Shown piece by piece: positions 49,135 through 58,168 of a stretch of 64,000 bases of DNA. Numbering within the stretch: position 1 is the first letter of the stretch; each line of letters opens with the position of its first letter. The notes under the pieces are model-generated. The model ran no database searches. It was not told where the DNA came from and saw only the letters and a program-made list of their open reading frames with translations. Position numbers and translations under genes: made by a program. Origin of the DNA: Candidatus Woesearchaeota archaeon (GTDB lineage: Archaea; Nanobdellota; Nanobdellia; Woesearchaeales; GCA-2686295); contig CALDOJ010000037.1 in assembly GCA_937912225.1 (NCBI GenBank), positions 1-64,000 on the forward strand, in the 5' to 3' direction.

Positions 49135-49719
49135 ATGAAAGTAAAATCTATCAAACCAGATATCAGAAAAGTCTTCTTAGTTAATTTATTCAAAATATTT
49201 GGTGCAGCTATTTTAATAGTGCTTGTTTTAGTTCTTTTACATTTTACGGCAGGCCTTGATATGTTTATCGAAATATTTGCAACATTTGGATTAGAAATAA
49301 TAGCTGCTGAAGCTTTAGTTTGGTTTATCATTGCAATTATAGTTTTATCAATAGTTGTTTTGTTTGTGAATTATTTAGTTTTATTGAATGTAAAGTATGA
49401 GTTCTATGAAGATAAAATGGTGATTTACAAAAACTCAATGTTGATTTTTACAAATTCAACAGACATTCCTTACCGACAAATATCAAAAGTTACTTTCAAT
49501 GCAGACGGTTTTCTAAATACTTTATTTAATACTGGTTCTGTTTATTTAGATTTAAGCACTATGGGTTTGCCAGTTATGGAATTAGAATTCATCGATCGTG
49601 TTGCGGAATCAGCTCGTTATATACAGGATGTTATTAGAGCTCATCTTGCAAAAGTTCAAGCAGAGTATACTGAAAAATATAAAATTGACGGGATTCTAGA
49701 CAAAGGAAAATTTATCTAA
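49135..49719 (+). CDS. Membrane protein with bacterial PH-like (DUF304) domain
   Basis: This 194-residue protein has two membrane segments (FKIFGAAILIVLVLVLLHF, about 20-40, and LVWFIIAIIVLSIVVLFVNYLVLL, about 60-85). A bPH_2 domain follows: VKYEFYEDKMVIYKN..TDIPYRQISKVTF..TGSVYLDLST. The cytoplasmic PH-like module probably binds other proteins or lipids. It starts 22 bases after eno. The function of the family is unknown. Confidence 0.75.
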   Translation: MKVKSIKPDIRKVFLVNLFKIFGAAILIVLVLVLLHFTAGLDMFIEIFATFGLEIIAAEALVWFIIAIIVLSIVVLFVNYLVLLNVKYEFYEDKMVIYKNSMLIFTNSTDIPYRQISKVTFNADGFLNTLFNTGSVYLDLSTMGLPVMELEFIDRVAESARYIQDVIRAHLAKVQAEYTEKYKIDGILDKGKFI

Positions 49720-49727
49720 TACAAAAA

Positions 49728-49738
49728 GTTTATATACT
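49728..49738 (+). promoter_or_regulatory. TATA box of the DUF59 gene
   Basis: GTTTATATACT lies about 21 bases before the ATG at 49759. Confidence 0.5.
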
Positions 49739-49758
49739 CATTATAGTAAATATTTCTT

Positions 49759-50055
49759 ATGACAACCAAAGACATTGTGATGAAAACTTTAAAGAAAGTA
49801 GTAGACCCTGAACTAGGTTTGGGTTTAGTTGATTTAGGGCTTATTTATGGTGTTAAAATAAATGATGCTGAAGTATCTATTGATTTAACTTTGACTTCTC
49901 CTGGTTGTCCTATTGCATCAGAAATAATGGGTGATATTGAAAAAGTGCTTTTAAAATTAAAAGGTGTTTCTAAAGTAGATGTTAATTTAGTATTTGATCC
50001 TCCTTGGACTCCTGAAAAAATGTCTGCAGAAGCAAGAGCGGAATTAGGGTTTTAA
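49759..50055 (+). CDS. DUF59/MIP18-family Fe-S assembly protein (SufT-like)
   Basis: This small 98-residue protein of the PaaD/SufT/MIP18 family is implicated in maturation of Fe-S proteins. Conserved parts are VVDPELGLGLVDLGLIYGV, the TLTSPGCPIASEI loop with its reactive Cys, and LVFDPPWTPEKMS. The length is typical. Its stop overlaps the convergent nth gene by four bases. The many Fe-S enzymes of this window (hydrogenase, Kor, Nth) are plausible clients. Confidence 0.88.
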   Translation: MTTKDIVMKTLKKVVDPELGLGLVDLGLIYGVKINDAEVSIDLTLTSPGCPIASEIMGDIEKVLLKLKGVSKVDVNLVFDPPWTPEKMSAEARAELGF

Positions 50056-50711
50056 CGACTTTTCTTCACATCGATTTTTGGACAAAGTTTTTCTATAGGA
50101 CAAATACTACACTTTGGACTAATTGGAACACAAAGATTTTGACCATAAGCAACCAGTATATCATTGTATATAATCCAATATTTTAAAGGTAATATGTCTC
50201 TTAATGCAAACTCTGTATCGTGAGGATTTTTTGTTTTTACATATCCAAATCGATTACTAATTCGATGTACATGTGTGTCAACGCAAATTGCTGGCTTATC
50301 ATATCCTTGACCTATAACTAGATTGGCAGTTTTTCTACCTATGCCTTTTATTTTTAGAAGTTCATCAAGGTCATCAGGAACAATTGAATTATGTTGTTTT
50401 ACTAAAATATTACAAGTATCAATAATTGTTTTAGCTTTAGTTTTGTAAAATCCTGCAGGATAAATTGCTTTTTCAACTGCTTTAATACTAATTTTAGCCA
50501 TCTCTTTTGGAGTTGTTGCAAGTTCAAATATTCTATTAGTTCCTGCTTCAGTTACATCATCTTTTGTTCGCAAACTAATAATTGTAGAAATAAGAATTTT
50601 AAAAGGGTTTTTCCCCTCATTAGTAATTTTAGTAACTATTGGAGTTTTATATTCTTTAACTTTATTACCAAGAATCTTGACAACTTCGTCAATGTTGTTA
50701 TTGTTAATCAT
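50052..50711 (-). CDS. nth: Endonuclease III (DNA glycosylase/AP lyase)
   Basis: This 219-residue base-excision repair enzyme removes oxidised pyrimidines and cleaves the abasic site. The helix-hairpin-helix is LLKIKGIGRKTANLVIGQGY with the catalytic Lys. The catalytic Asp is in CVDTHVHRISNRFG. The C-terminal [4Fe-4S] loop CVPISPKCSICPIEKLC has the canonical C-x6-C-x2-C-x5-C spacing. The length is normal for archaea. Confidence 0.95.
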   Translation of the reverse strand: MINNNNIDEVVKILGNKVKEYKTPIVTKITNEGKNPFKILISTIISLRTKDDVTEAGTNRIFELATTPKEMAKISIKAVEKAIYPAGFYKTKAKTIIDTCNILVKQHNSIVPDDLDELLKIKGIGRKTANLVIGQGYDKPAICVDTHVHRISNRFGYVKTKNPHDTEFALRDILPLKYWIIYNDILVAYGQNLCVPISPKCSICPIEKLCPKIDVKKSR

Positions 50712-50786
50712 AAAATAAAGATTGTAGAACGAGTTTTAAAGGTTGTTATAAAAAAAAAAATAAAAAAAATAATAAGCTAAAAAATT

Positions 50787-51908
50787 TTATTCTTGAGCTT
50801 CGTCAGGTTGTGTTGATGTTAAGAACTTGTACCAAGGTCTTTTAAAGTCAAGAACGTCGCCTGTGTCTGCATCGATGTGTGCTTGATATTTCATATTCAT
50901 TGGAATAAAACCTAAAAATTTACCTTTCTTTACTTTGTTTAATTCATAAATTGGTTTTTCCATATCTTTAATTTCAATATCATCGAATTTTTCACCAAGA
51001 ACTGCGATTGCTTTTTCAGATGCGGTTGAAGGCATTACTTTGATAAGTTTTTCTTCGCCATTTTCATTAGTAATGTATAAACCTTTAGTGTCAACTCTTA
51101 AAGATTTTCTAGTTTGAACGGTTACATTGCCATCTTCAACATAGTTCATGATTTGTTCTTTATCAGTTCGAAACTTCATCATTCTTTCACCAACAGGAAC
51201 TTCCATTCCTTCTTGAAGATCTGAATGAACTTCTTCAAAACGTTCTGCGTTTCCTTGTTTTGCTCTTAACATTTTTTGTCCTGGAACCATTTTGAAACTT
51301 TCATATTCTTCTTCCATTCCTTCTGAATTAGTCATTCTAAATGCGTGTTCAGTAGGTGCAATTGTTGGTTTTCTTATTTGTTTAATTGGTGCTTGTCTAG
51401 GTTCAGGTTCAAAAATACAAGGACCTCCTTCAACAGTTCCACATAATGGTTCTAAATGTCTTTTTACATAGAATATTGGTACTTCACCATCGCTTGTTGC
51501 AGTGTAAGTTATTTCATATCCCATTAAGTTTTCACTATATCCTTCATCAATAGTTATTTCTCTTTTAGGATTTTTATTTATTCTTGCATCTCCAACTACA
51601 ACTAAGTGAGCTGTTCTTCCTATGTCTTCATCATCAGTAGTTTGTTGATATAATAAAGATCTTAACTGAATACTTAAACCAGTTTTTTCAATGTTAACAG
51701 TTTCTCCTTGAAGAATCTTAAACTTCTCTTCAAGACCATAACTTCTTGGTTCTGCAGTGTTTTGTATTGCAGTTAGTTTTGTTGTTGGTTCTACAACGTT
51801 TTGTGTTGCAGACAATTTTGTTTCTTCTGCGCTGACCCAAGGCATTATCGCAACCATTAATACTAATAAGGTTGCAAAAATCTTGAATCCTAAATTTGTT
51901 TTTTTCAT
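50787..51908 (-). CDS. Secreted protein with C-terminal PepSY-like region
   Basis: This 373-residue exported protein has a signal peptide (FKIFATLLVLMVAIMPWVSA). Shortly after it lies a short duplicated segment, KLSATQNVVEPTT followed by KLTAIQNTAEPRS. The middle is beta-rich. The last 60 residues (EKPIYELNKVKKGKFLGFIPMNMKYQAHIDADTGDVLDFKRPWY) end in the DADTGDVL pattern typical of PepSY domains. Those inhibit or regulate extracellular peptidases. A strong GGAGGT ribosome site precedes the ATG. No peptidase lies next to it. Confidence 0.7.
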   Translation of the reverse strand: MKKTNLGFKIFATLLVLMVAIMPWVSAEETKLSATQNVVEPTTKLTAIQNTAEPRSYGLEEKFKILQGETVNIEKTGLSIQLRSLLYQQTTDDEDIGRTAHLVVVGDARINKNPKREITIDEGYSENLMGYEITYTATSDGEVPIFYVKRHLEPLCGTVEGGPCIFEPEPRQAPIKQIRKPTIAPTEHAFRMTNSEGMEEEYESFKMVPGQKMLRAKQGNAERFEEVHSDLQEGMEVPVGERMMKFRTDKEQIMNYVEDGNVTVQTRKSLRVDTKGLYITNENGEEKLIKVMPSTASEKAIAVLGEKFDDIEIKDMEKPIYELNKVKKGKFLGFIPMNMKYQAHIDADTGDVLDFKRPWYKFLTSTQPDEAQE

Positions 51909-52060
51909 TTTTTATTTACCTCCGCAAATCTTTGTTTGCTTAAGGGTTATTAAGTGAGTCCAATATATAATGTTTGGGCGGTCTTAAAAGCTAGAAAAAA
52001 GACCAAAAGGCTTTATTTTAAGAAAAAACGATTAATTTAAGTCCAATTATCAAAAGAAGG

Positions 52061-53011
52061 TTATTTTGAACCGAATTCTTCTGTTAAAGAGATTTTCTTT
52101 AGTTTTCCAACAGATTCGATTTGTATAATCTTCTTTTGCTCTAATGAGCTTAGAATTCTAACTAAAGATGTTTTTGCAATGCCTGTTCCATGAACAACAT
52201 TAGCTTGAGATACATAATCTTTATTTTGTTTTAGTATAAATCGAACAACTTCTTGCTCTCGTTGATTTAAAGCAGAGATGATATCTTCTTTTCTAGAACT
52301 AGGTTCATCTTCTTGTTCTTCTGCTTCATCTTCGTCAACATATTTTGGTTTTTGCTTCCAAAGCAGAAGTGCTAGTAAAATGATTATTATTATGATTGCA
52401 ATAGTTCCAAAATAATTTTTTTGAGATTTAAAATCCAATTTTAAGATTATTTCATCGTTCGAACCTCTTTCTACAACTAATTCTAAAGATGTAATGTGCT
52501 CTTCGTGTGCAGCTCTAAATGTGCAATTATCTGCTGGTAATTGTTCAATTTTTACAATGCCAAATTCATCAGTTACAAAATATCCTTGAGTTGCATAATC
52601 TTTAGAACAATCAACTCTTACAGGAATGTTTGGGAGTGGAATATTTTTTTTGTCAGTAACTTTAATAGTTGTTGAAGCAATTGAAAATAAAGGCGTCATA
52701 ACGCTTGTTAAATCGTTGGTTATAAAAGATGCTTTTCCATAGAAATCTGGTCCTGGTGTCTTCGAATCGTCAACTGTGATGTACAATTCATTTATTCCTT
52801 CAAAAGTACTAAGTGTGAATCCTTTCTCTGCAATAATTGCATTTCCCTCAATAGTTTGATCAAGAGTTATTGAATGAAGCTCGTAGTTAACTGGTAAAGA
52901 ATTTATTTCTTCTTCGAAATCTATAGGTCTTAAATTAATTCTAATATCGCTACTTTGAGCTGAAACTAGAGCTGATAATAATATCAACATTAAGAAAATT
53001 AACCTCTTCAT
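52061..53011 (-). CDS. Transmembrane one-component transcription regulator
   Basis: This 316-residue protein has a signal peptide (1-18), an extracytoplasmic beta-rich region (about 20-200) with an Ig-like/carboxypeptidase-regulatory-like part (VKVTDKKNIPLPNIPVRVDC). A membrane helix follows (IAIIIIIILLALLLW, about 205-222), then an acidic linker, and a cytoplasmic winged helix (NQREQEVVRFILKQNKDYVSQANVVHGTGIAKTSLVRILSSLEQ). This is the DUF7343-like archaeal design that couples an outside sensor directly to DNA binding. The next gene upstream encodes another winged helix. The ligand and target genes are unknown. Confidence 0.78.
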   Translation of the reverse strand: MKRLIFLMLILLSALVSAQSSDIRINLRPIDFEEEINSLPVNYELHSITLDQTIEGNAIIAEKGFTLSTFEGINELYITVDDSKTPGPDFYGKASFITNDLTSVMTPLFSIASTTIKVTDKKNIPLPNIPVRVDCSKDYATQGYFVTDEFGIVKIEQLPADNCTFRAAHEEHITSLELVVERGSNDEIILKLDFKSQKNYFGTIAIIIIIILLALLLWKQKPKYVDEDEAEEQEDEPSSRKEDIISALNQREQEVVRFILKQNKDYVSQANVVHGTGIAKTSLVRILSSLEQKKIIQIESVGKLKKISLTEEFGSK

Positions 53012-53043
53012 AAGTATAGTTTTGAATTAGACTTATAAAAATT

Positions 53044-53367
53044 TTACTGATTATTGTTTATTTTAGCTGTTTCAAGAATTGTTTGTTCTTTCCAAACAAG
53101 AGAATCTGCAAATAATATTAGTTTTTGAACAATTTCGTTGTTAGTGTTTAGTTTATACATTTTCGCTTTACCAACATTTCTTGTGTGTTGGACTAGTTGT
53201 TTCTCTTCTAGATTTGGCCATAAAATGTTTAGTGTTGACCAAGCAACTCCTGATTCTTTAGCGATATCTGTTAGTGAATAGTCAAATTCTCGAAATATTA
53301 AAAGGTGATTTAGTATTTTGATTGTTGGATTATTTCCAAAAAGTTCAATAAAAATGCTTTTTTCCAT
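53044..53367 (-). CDS. Winged-helix DNA-binding protein
   Basis: This 107-residue protein has one winged-helix domain: NPTIKILNHLLIFREFDYSLTDIAKESGVAWSTLNILWPNLEEKQLV, then a wing with RNVGKAKMYKLN. It resembles MarR/ArsR-like archaeal regulators with a short C-terminal helix for dimerisation. It is transcribed just ahead of the transmembrane regulator (32-base gap), probably in one operon. Its targets may include that operon. Confidence 0.75.
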   Translation of the reverse strand: MEKSIFIELFGNNPTIKILNHLLIFREFDYSLTDIAKESGVAWSTLNILWPNLEEKQLVQHTRNVGKAKMYKLNTNNEIVQKLILFADSLVWKEQTILETAKINNNQ

Positions 53368-53501
53368 TGTATGATTTTATAAGTTTTAAATTATTATTTT
53401 AATATGAATTAGTATTCTTTTTAAATGTTTTTATTTTGTTTCGAAAATACTTCGGTTTTTTTTAGCCAAACAATTTAAACAGTTATTTCATATTTTAATT
53501 A

Positions 53502-53762
53502 ATGAACTCTATAAAGAAAGCTTTACTTCGAAAATTGGTTTATATGAATAAATGGGGTGGGAATCATACTTCTTTTGATAATTTACATAAAGGGTTCCCT
53601 CCACATTTAGGAAAAGAAGTTAAAAAAATTGCAAAACAATTAGTTAAAGAAAAATTATTACTTTCAAAACCTACTTCTTATGGTTTAGAAGTAAGTTTGA
53701 ATTCTGTAAAAAGCCAAGAGATAAAAACTATTCTTTTTTCACAAGACACCAAATCTTTATAA
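53502..53762 (+). CDS. Small winged-helix-like archaeal protein (86 aa)
   Basis: This short basic protein contains LLRKLVYMNKWGGNHTSFDNLHKGFPPHLGKEVKKIAKQLVKEKLLLSKPTSYGLEVSLN. The pattern of helices followed by a hairpin with a Tyr-Gly turn looks like a small winged helix, conserved in several archaea as a protein of unknown function. It ends 24 bases before srp54, in the same direction, so the two may be co-transcribed. Confidence 0.65.
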   Translation: MNSIKKALLRKLVYMNKWGGNHTSFDNLHKGFPPHLGKEVKKIAKQLVKEKLLLSKPTSYGLEVSLNSVKSQEIKTILFSQDTKSL

Positions 53763-53785
53763 ACTCTTTAATATTTTCTAGATTG

Positions 53786-55138
53786 ATGGTGTTAGAGAAA
53801 TTATCCGACAGTTTAAAGAACACGCTGCAAAAAGTTACTAATGCAGTATTTGTAGATGAGAAACTAATCAACGAGTTAGTTAAGGATATACAACGTGCAC
53901 TTCTACAGTCTGATGTCAATGTTCAGATGGTTTTTGACCTTACAAAGAAAATTAAAGAACGAGCTTTGAAGGAAGATGAACCAAAAAATATGACTAAGAA
54001 AGAACACTTAATTAGAATTGTCTATGATGAATTAGTTGAGTTCCTTGGAGGAGCTGGTTCTAAGATAGATATTAAGAAAAAGAATTTTAAAATTATGCTT
54101 GTGGGTTTGTTTGGTAGTGGAAAAACCACTATGGCTGGAAAACTTGCACGATATTATAAGGCTCGAGGTTTAAAAGTTGCAGTTATTTCAACAGATACTT
54201 GGAGGCCAGCTGCATACGACCAATTAAAACAATTAGCAGAAAAAGCTAAAGTTTCATTTTATGGTGAAAAGAAAGAGAAAAACCCTGTTAAAATTTACAA
54301 GAAGTATAAGAAGGATTTGGATAAACATGATTTAGTTATTATTGATAGTGCTGGAAGAGACGCTTTAAGTGATGAATTAATTGAAGAATTAAACGCTTTA
54401 AATAAAGAAGTTAAAGCTGATGAAAACCTTCTTGTTATTAGTGCTGATATTGGTCAAGCTGCAAAAACTCAAGCTGAAGCATTTCATAAAACTTGTAATG
54501 TTACTGGAGTTGTTATTACAAAACTTGATGGTACTGCTAAAGGTGGTGGTGCTTTAATTGCCTGTTCAGTAACTGGTACGAATGTTAAATTCATCGGAGT
54601 CGGTGAAAAACTTACGGATGTTGAAGAATTCAAACCAGAAGGTTTTGTTGGAAGACTTCTTGGAATGGGCGACTTAGAAGCACTACTTGAAAAAGCAAAA
54701 GAAGCGATCTCTCAAGAAGATGCAGAAGACTTAGGTCGAAGATTTTTCAAAGGGGAATATAATTTAATTGATCTTTACGAACAAATGAAAGCCATGAAAA
54801 AAATGGGTTCGATGAGTAAGTTAATGGAAATGATTCCTGGCATGGGTCAATTGAAAATTCCTAAAGAAGCACTTGAAGTTCAAGAAGGTATGATTGAAAA
54901 ATGGCGTTTTGCAATGGACAGCATGACTAAATATGAATTAGAAAATCCTGATGAAATGGCTGGTGACCGAGTCGAAAGAGTTGCAAAAGGTTCTGGATTA
55001 AAAACAAGTGATGTTCGTTCTTTATTAAAACAGTATAAACAATCCAAGAAAATGGTTAAGATGATGGGTGGTTCTGAAAAAGGAATGGATAAGATGATGA
55101 AGAAGTTTGGCGGCGGAATGCCTGGAATGAAATTTTGA
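53786..55138 (+). CDS. srp54: Signal recognition particle GTPase SRP54
   Basis: This 450-residue protein binds SRP RNA and signal sequences and targets ribosomes to the membrane. The N domain (about 1-90) precedes the G domain with LVGLFGSGKTTMAGKLA, DTWRPAAYDQL, IDSAGRD, TKLDGTAKGGGALI and FIGVGEKLTD. The Met-rich M domain (MKKMGSMSKLMEMIPGMG) is at the C-terminus. The ATG at 53786 is used; a TTG one codon earlier is in frame. The tail is Gly/Met-rich (MGGSEKGMDKMMKKFGGGMPGM). Confidence 0.96.
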   Translation: MVLEKLSDSLKNTLQKVTNAVFVDEKLINELVKDIQRALLQSDVNVQMVFDLTKKIKERALKEDEPKNMTKKEHLIRIVYDELVEFLGGAGSKIDIKKKNFKIMLVGLFGSGKTTMAGKLARYYKARGLKVAVISTDTWRPAAYDQLKQLAEKAKVSFYGEKKEKNPVKIYKKYKKDLDKHDLVIIDSAGRDALSDELIEELNALNKEVKADENLLVISADIGQAAKTQAEAFHKTCNVTGVVITKLDGTAKGGGALIACSVTGTNVKFIGVGEKLTDVEEFKPEGFVGRLLGMGDLEALLEKAKEAISQEDAEDLGRRFFKGEYNLIDLYEQMKAMKKMGSMSKLMEMIPGMGQLKIPKEALEVQEGMIEKWRFAMDSMTKYELENPDEMAGDRVERVAKGSGLKTSDVRSLLKQYKQSKKMVKMMGGSEKGMDKMMKKFGGGMPGMKF

Positions 55139-55201
55139 TTGTTTCTTTTTATAGTTTAATTTAGTTGTTTTTTTTAATTCTTAGAAAATAAAAAGATGTG
55201 A

Positions 55202-55274
55202 ACATGAAGAGCTAAGGGGTGTATGAGGTGTTGGCCGCTAAGAATTTAGGGTTACTCTTCATGCTCAAAGCATC
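55202..55274. ncRNA. Candidate structured small RNA
   Basis: A 9-bp perfect closing stem CATGAAGAG/CTCTTCATG (55203-55211 with 55255-55263) encloses about 43 nt with a second stem CTAA/TTAG. An overlapping alternative hairpin ATGCT/AGCAT (55261-55273) competes for three bases. A minus-strand TATA-like TTTATATATT (about 55298-55307) lies about 25 bases before the right edge, and T-rich sequence follows the left edge when read on that strand. A minus-strand RNA of about 75 nt is therefore slightly favoured. It does not look like SRP RNA, tRNA or C/D RNA. Confidence 0.45.
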
Positions 55275-55356
55275 ATTTTACTACTGTATAGACACAACTA
55301 ATATATAAAGGTTTCGTTTTTTAAACTACTCTTCAGTAGTAAATTGCGTTTTTGTT

Positions 55357-58041
55357 TTACCAGACTAAGAATCTTTTAACAAAAGCATTGTCTTTTCTGA
55401 GAAAATATTTTGTAGTTTCGCCAAAAATAAAAATTGCTATTGCAAAAGGAATCGGCAGTAATAATTCAAGATAAGTTACTGGAGCAGTTCCAAAAAAAGT
55501 ATTAGCTACTGGATTAAAGATTATAAACCACAAAAGTAAAAGCTCTGCACAAATGCCTGCCCAAATTAATTTATTTGAAAAAAAGCCATGTTTGAAAATA
55601 GATTGCTTTCTAGTACGACAAATAATAACATCAGGGATTTGACAAATAATTATACTTGCAAAAAATATGGTGACTGCTTTTAAATATAAAGGATTTGTTA
55701 TTGCAAGATCTTGTCCCCAAGTCCAACCTCCAGCAAATAAAACATAAAAATATGCAAAAAAACCTGCTGCTGCTTGAAGAACACCAACAATCCCGTAAGA
55801 GACAAACAATAGCTGAGAACTTAACAAACGCTCTTTTCTTGACCTAGGAGGTTCTTTCATTACATCAGACTCTAGTTTTTCACTGCCCAAACCAAGAGCA
55901 GGAAGCAAATCAGAACCCAAATCAATAGCTAAAATAAGAACAACTGTTAAAGGTAATGGAATGCCAAGAAGAACAAATGCGATGAATGGCAGTATCTCTG
56001 GTACATTACTAGTTAAAATATATGCAATAAACTTTTTTATATTTGAATAAATAGTTCTACCTTCTTCAACAGCATTAACAATTGTAGCAAAATTATCATC
56101 TAACAAAACCATGTCACTAGCTTCTTTTGCAACTTCAGTTCCAGAAAGACCCATTGCAATACCTATATCTGCATTTTTTAAAGCAGGTGCATCATTTACA
56201 CCATCGCCAGTAACAGCAACAACTTCACCATTCGATTGTAAAGTTTGAACTATTCTTAATTTTTGGATTGGAGAAGTTCGAGCAAATATTAAATTATCTT
56301 TTTTCAAAAATTCCTTAAGTTCATCATCAGATAAATTACTTAGCTCTTCACCCGTTAAAATATTTGCTTTATCATTCTTATCAATAATACCTGCAAGCTT
56401 TGCTATAGCTTCGGCTGTTAAACTATAATCGCCAGTAATCATAATGACCTTTATACTGGCTTCTTTACATTTAGCAATTGCCTGAAAAATTTCTGGTCTT
56501 GGAGGATCAATAATGCCTATTAATCCAATAAAAATAAAATCTTCATCATCTTTATTTTGTAAAGCATTATTATATGCAAGTCCAAGAACTCGTTCACCTC
56601 TTGAAGCCATGGTTTTATAATGAGACAAAATTATTGTTTTAGAATTATCATCCAATTCTCTTACCTGTTCATCAATTAGAATTCTATTACACTTATTAAT
56701 AACAATTTCAGGAGCCCCTTTTATATAGGAAGATGTTTGTTCTTCAGATTTGTGAACTGTAACCATACACTTTGTTTGTGAATCAAAAGGGTTTTCATCT
56801 ATTCTTGGAAAATCAGTTATAATTTTATTCATATTGGTATAATTATTGGCAAAAACTAATAATGCACCTTCTGTAGGATCACCAATATAATCGTTTTTAT
56901 TTTCGTTTAACCGAGCGTTGTTACACAAAATAGCTGTTTTAAAAAGTTTGTCAAACCCAGTTAGGTTTTTTGAAAAATCTTGTTTGAAAATATCAGTCAA
57001 ATTAATAAATAAAGAGTTAACAGACATTTTATTTTGAGTTATAGTGCCTGTTTTATCAGTACAAATAACCGTTGTAGAACCAAGGGTTTCGACTGATTCT
57101 AAATTCTTTATCAAAGCTTGTTTCTTCGCCATTTTTCTTGAAGCCATTGATAAAGCTAAAGTAACAGTTGGTAAAAGTCCTTCTGGAACATTAGCAACTA
57201 TTATTCCAATAGCAAAAATTAAACTACCAATCATTTTATTTCCAAGAGCAAAACTAATTAAGAAGAAAACTCCTCCAAGAATAATTGCAATTGTTGATAT
57301 TATTTTTATGAAATGCTGAAGCTCTTTTTTTAACGGAGTTATTATTTTATTTGTTTCTTTTGTTAGACTGGCAATGTTTCCTATTTGAGTATTCATGCCT
57401 GTTTTATATACTGCTGCAATACCTGTTCCTGATTGAACAAGTGTTCCAGAAAAAATCATATTTCTAGATTCTAAGATATTATCATTGGTATATTCAATAC
57501 TTCGAAGTTGTGGTTCTGACTCGCCTGTTAATGATGAATGATCAACTTTCAGTAAATGTTGGTCTATTAATCTAGCATCTGCAGGGATTTTATCTCCTTC
57601 ATTTAAAAAAATGATGTCGCCAAGAACTAACTCTGCTGCAAGAATCTCTTTGCGAATTCCATCTCTTAACACCTGTATTTTTGTAGGCATCATGTTTTTG
57701 AAGCCTTGCATAATTTTTTCTGATTGAAACTCTTGAATAAAGGTAAATATGGTATTTAAGAAAACAACTATAACCAAAGCAATACCAATATAAATATTTC
57801 CTTCACCAGGAGAAAGATACTCTGCAAGAAATGCTAAGGCAGACCCTCCTAATAATAATAGTGCAAAAAAATTTGTGAAATTTTTTAAAAATTTAAATAT
57901 TAAGGGAACTTTATTTTTTTCTTCTATCGCATTATATCCATATTCTGTTAATCGTCTTTTAGCTTCATCACTAGTTAAACCATTCTTTGAAGAATTAACC
58001 TTATTGAATAATTCAATTATAGGAATTTTATGTTCGTCCAC
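55357..58041 (-). CDS. P-type ATPase of Na,K-pump-like type
   Basis: This 894-residue pump has TGES in the actuator domain, CTDKTGTITQNKM at the phosphorylation site and GDGVNDAPAL in the hinge. Membrane motifs resemble the animal Na,K/H,K pumps more than calcium pumps: ANVPEGLLPTVT in M4, LTSNVPEILPF in M5, and AIDLGSDLLPALGLGSE in M6, keeping both ion-site Asp residues. There is no sign of a beta subunit nearby. It may exchange Na+ or H+ for K+. It differs from the Ca-type pump at 41.9 kb. Confidence 0.88.
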   Translation of the reverse strand: MDEHKIPIIELFNKVNSSKNGLTSDEAKRRLTEYGYNAIEEKNKVPLIFKFLKNFTNFFALLLLGGSALAFLAEYLSPGEGNIYIGIALVIVVFLNTIFTFIQEFQSEKIMQGFKNMMPTKIQVLRDGIRKEILAAELVLGDIIFLNEGDKIPADARLIDQHLLKVDHSSLTGESEPQLRSIEYTNDNILESRNMIFSGTLVQSGTGIAAVYKTGMNTQIGNIASLTKETNKIITPLKKELQHFIKIISTIAIILGGVFFLISFALGNKMIGSLIFAIGIIVANVPEGLLPTVTLALSMASRKMAKKQALIKNLESVETLGSTTVICTDKTGTITQNKMSVNSLFINLTDIFKQDFSKNLTGFDKLFKTAILCNNARLNENKNDYIGDPTEGALLVFANNYTNMNKIITDFPRIDENPFDSQTKCMVTVHKSEEQTSSYIKGAPEIVINKCNRILIDEQVRELDDNSKTIILSHYKTMASRGERVLGLAYNNALQNKDDEDFIFIGLIGIIDPPRPEIFQAIAKCKEASIKVIMITGDYSLTAEAIAKLAGIIDKNDKANILTGEELSNLSDDELKEFLKKDNLIFARTSPIQKLRIVQTLQSNGEVVAVTGDGVNDAPALKNADIGIAMGLSGTEVAKEASDMVLLDDNFATIVNAVEEGRTIYSNIKKFIAYILTSNVPEILPFIAFVLLGIPLPLTVVLILAIDLGSDLLPALGLGSEKLESDVMKEPPRSRKERLLSSQLLFVSYGIVGVLQAAAGFFAYFYVLFAGGWTWGQDLAITNPLYLKAVTIFFASIIICQIPDVIICRTRKQSIFKHGFFSNKLIWAGICAELLLLWFIIFNPVANTFFGTAPVTYLELLLPIPFAIAIFIFGETTKYFLRKDNAFVKRFLVW

Positions 58042-58168
58042 AACTTAGCCTCTTATTTATAATTAATAAGCGACACTATATTTAATCTTTTTCCTTTTTA
58101 TAATCAATTATTAATCTAGAAAATGAATGTTGCTATTGTTGAGAAACTTTTCACATAAATCTTATCAA

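Noticed and set aside
55202..55274. SRP (7S) RNA next to srp54
   Set aside because: Far too short, and the conserved helix 8 loop motifs are absent.
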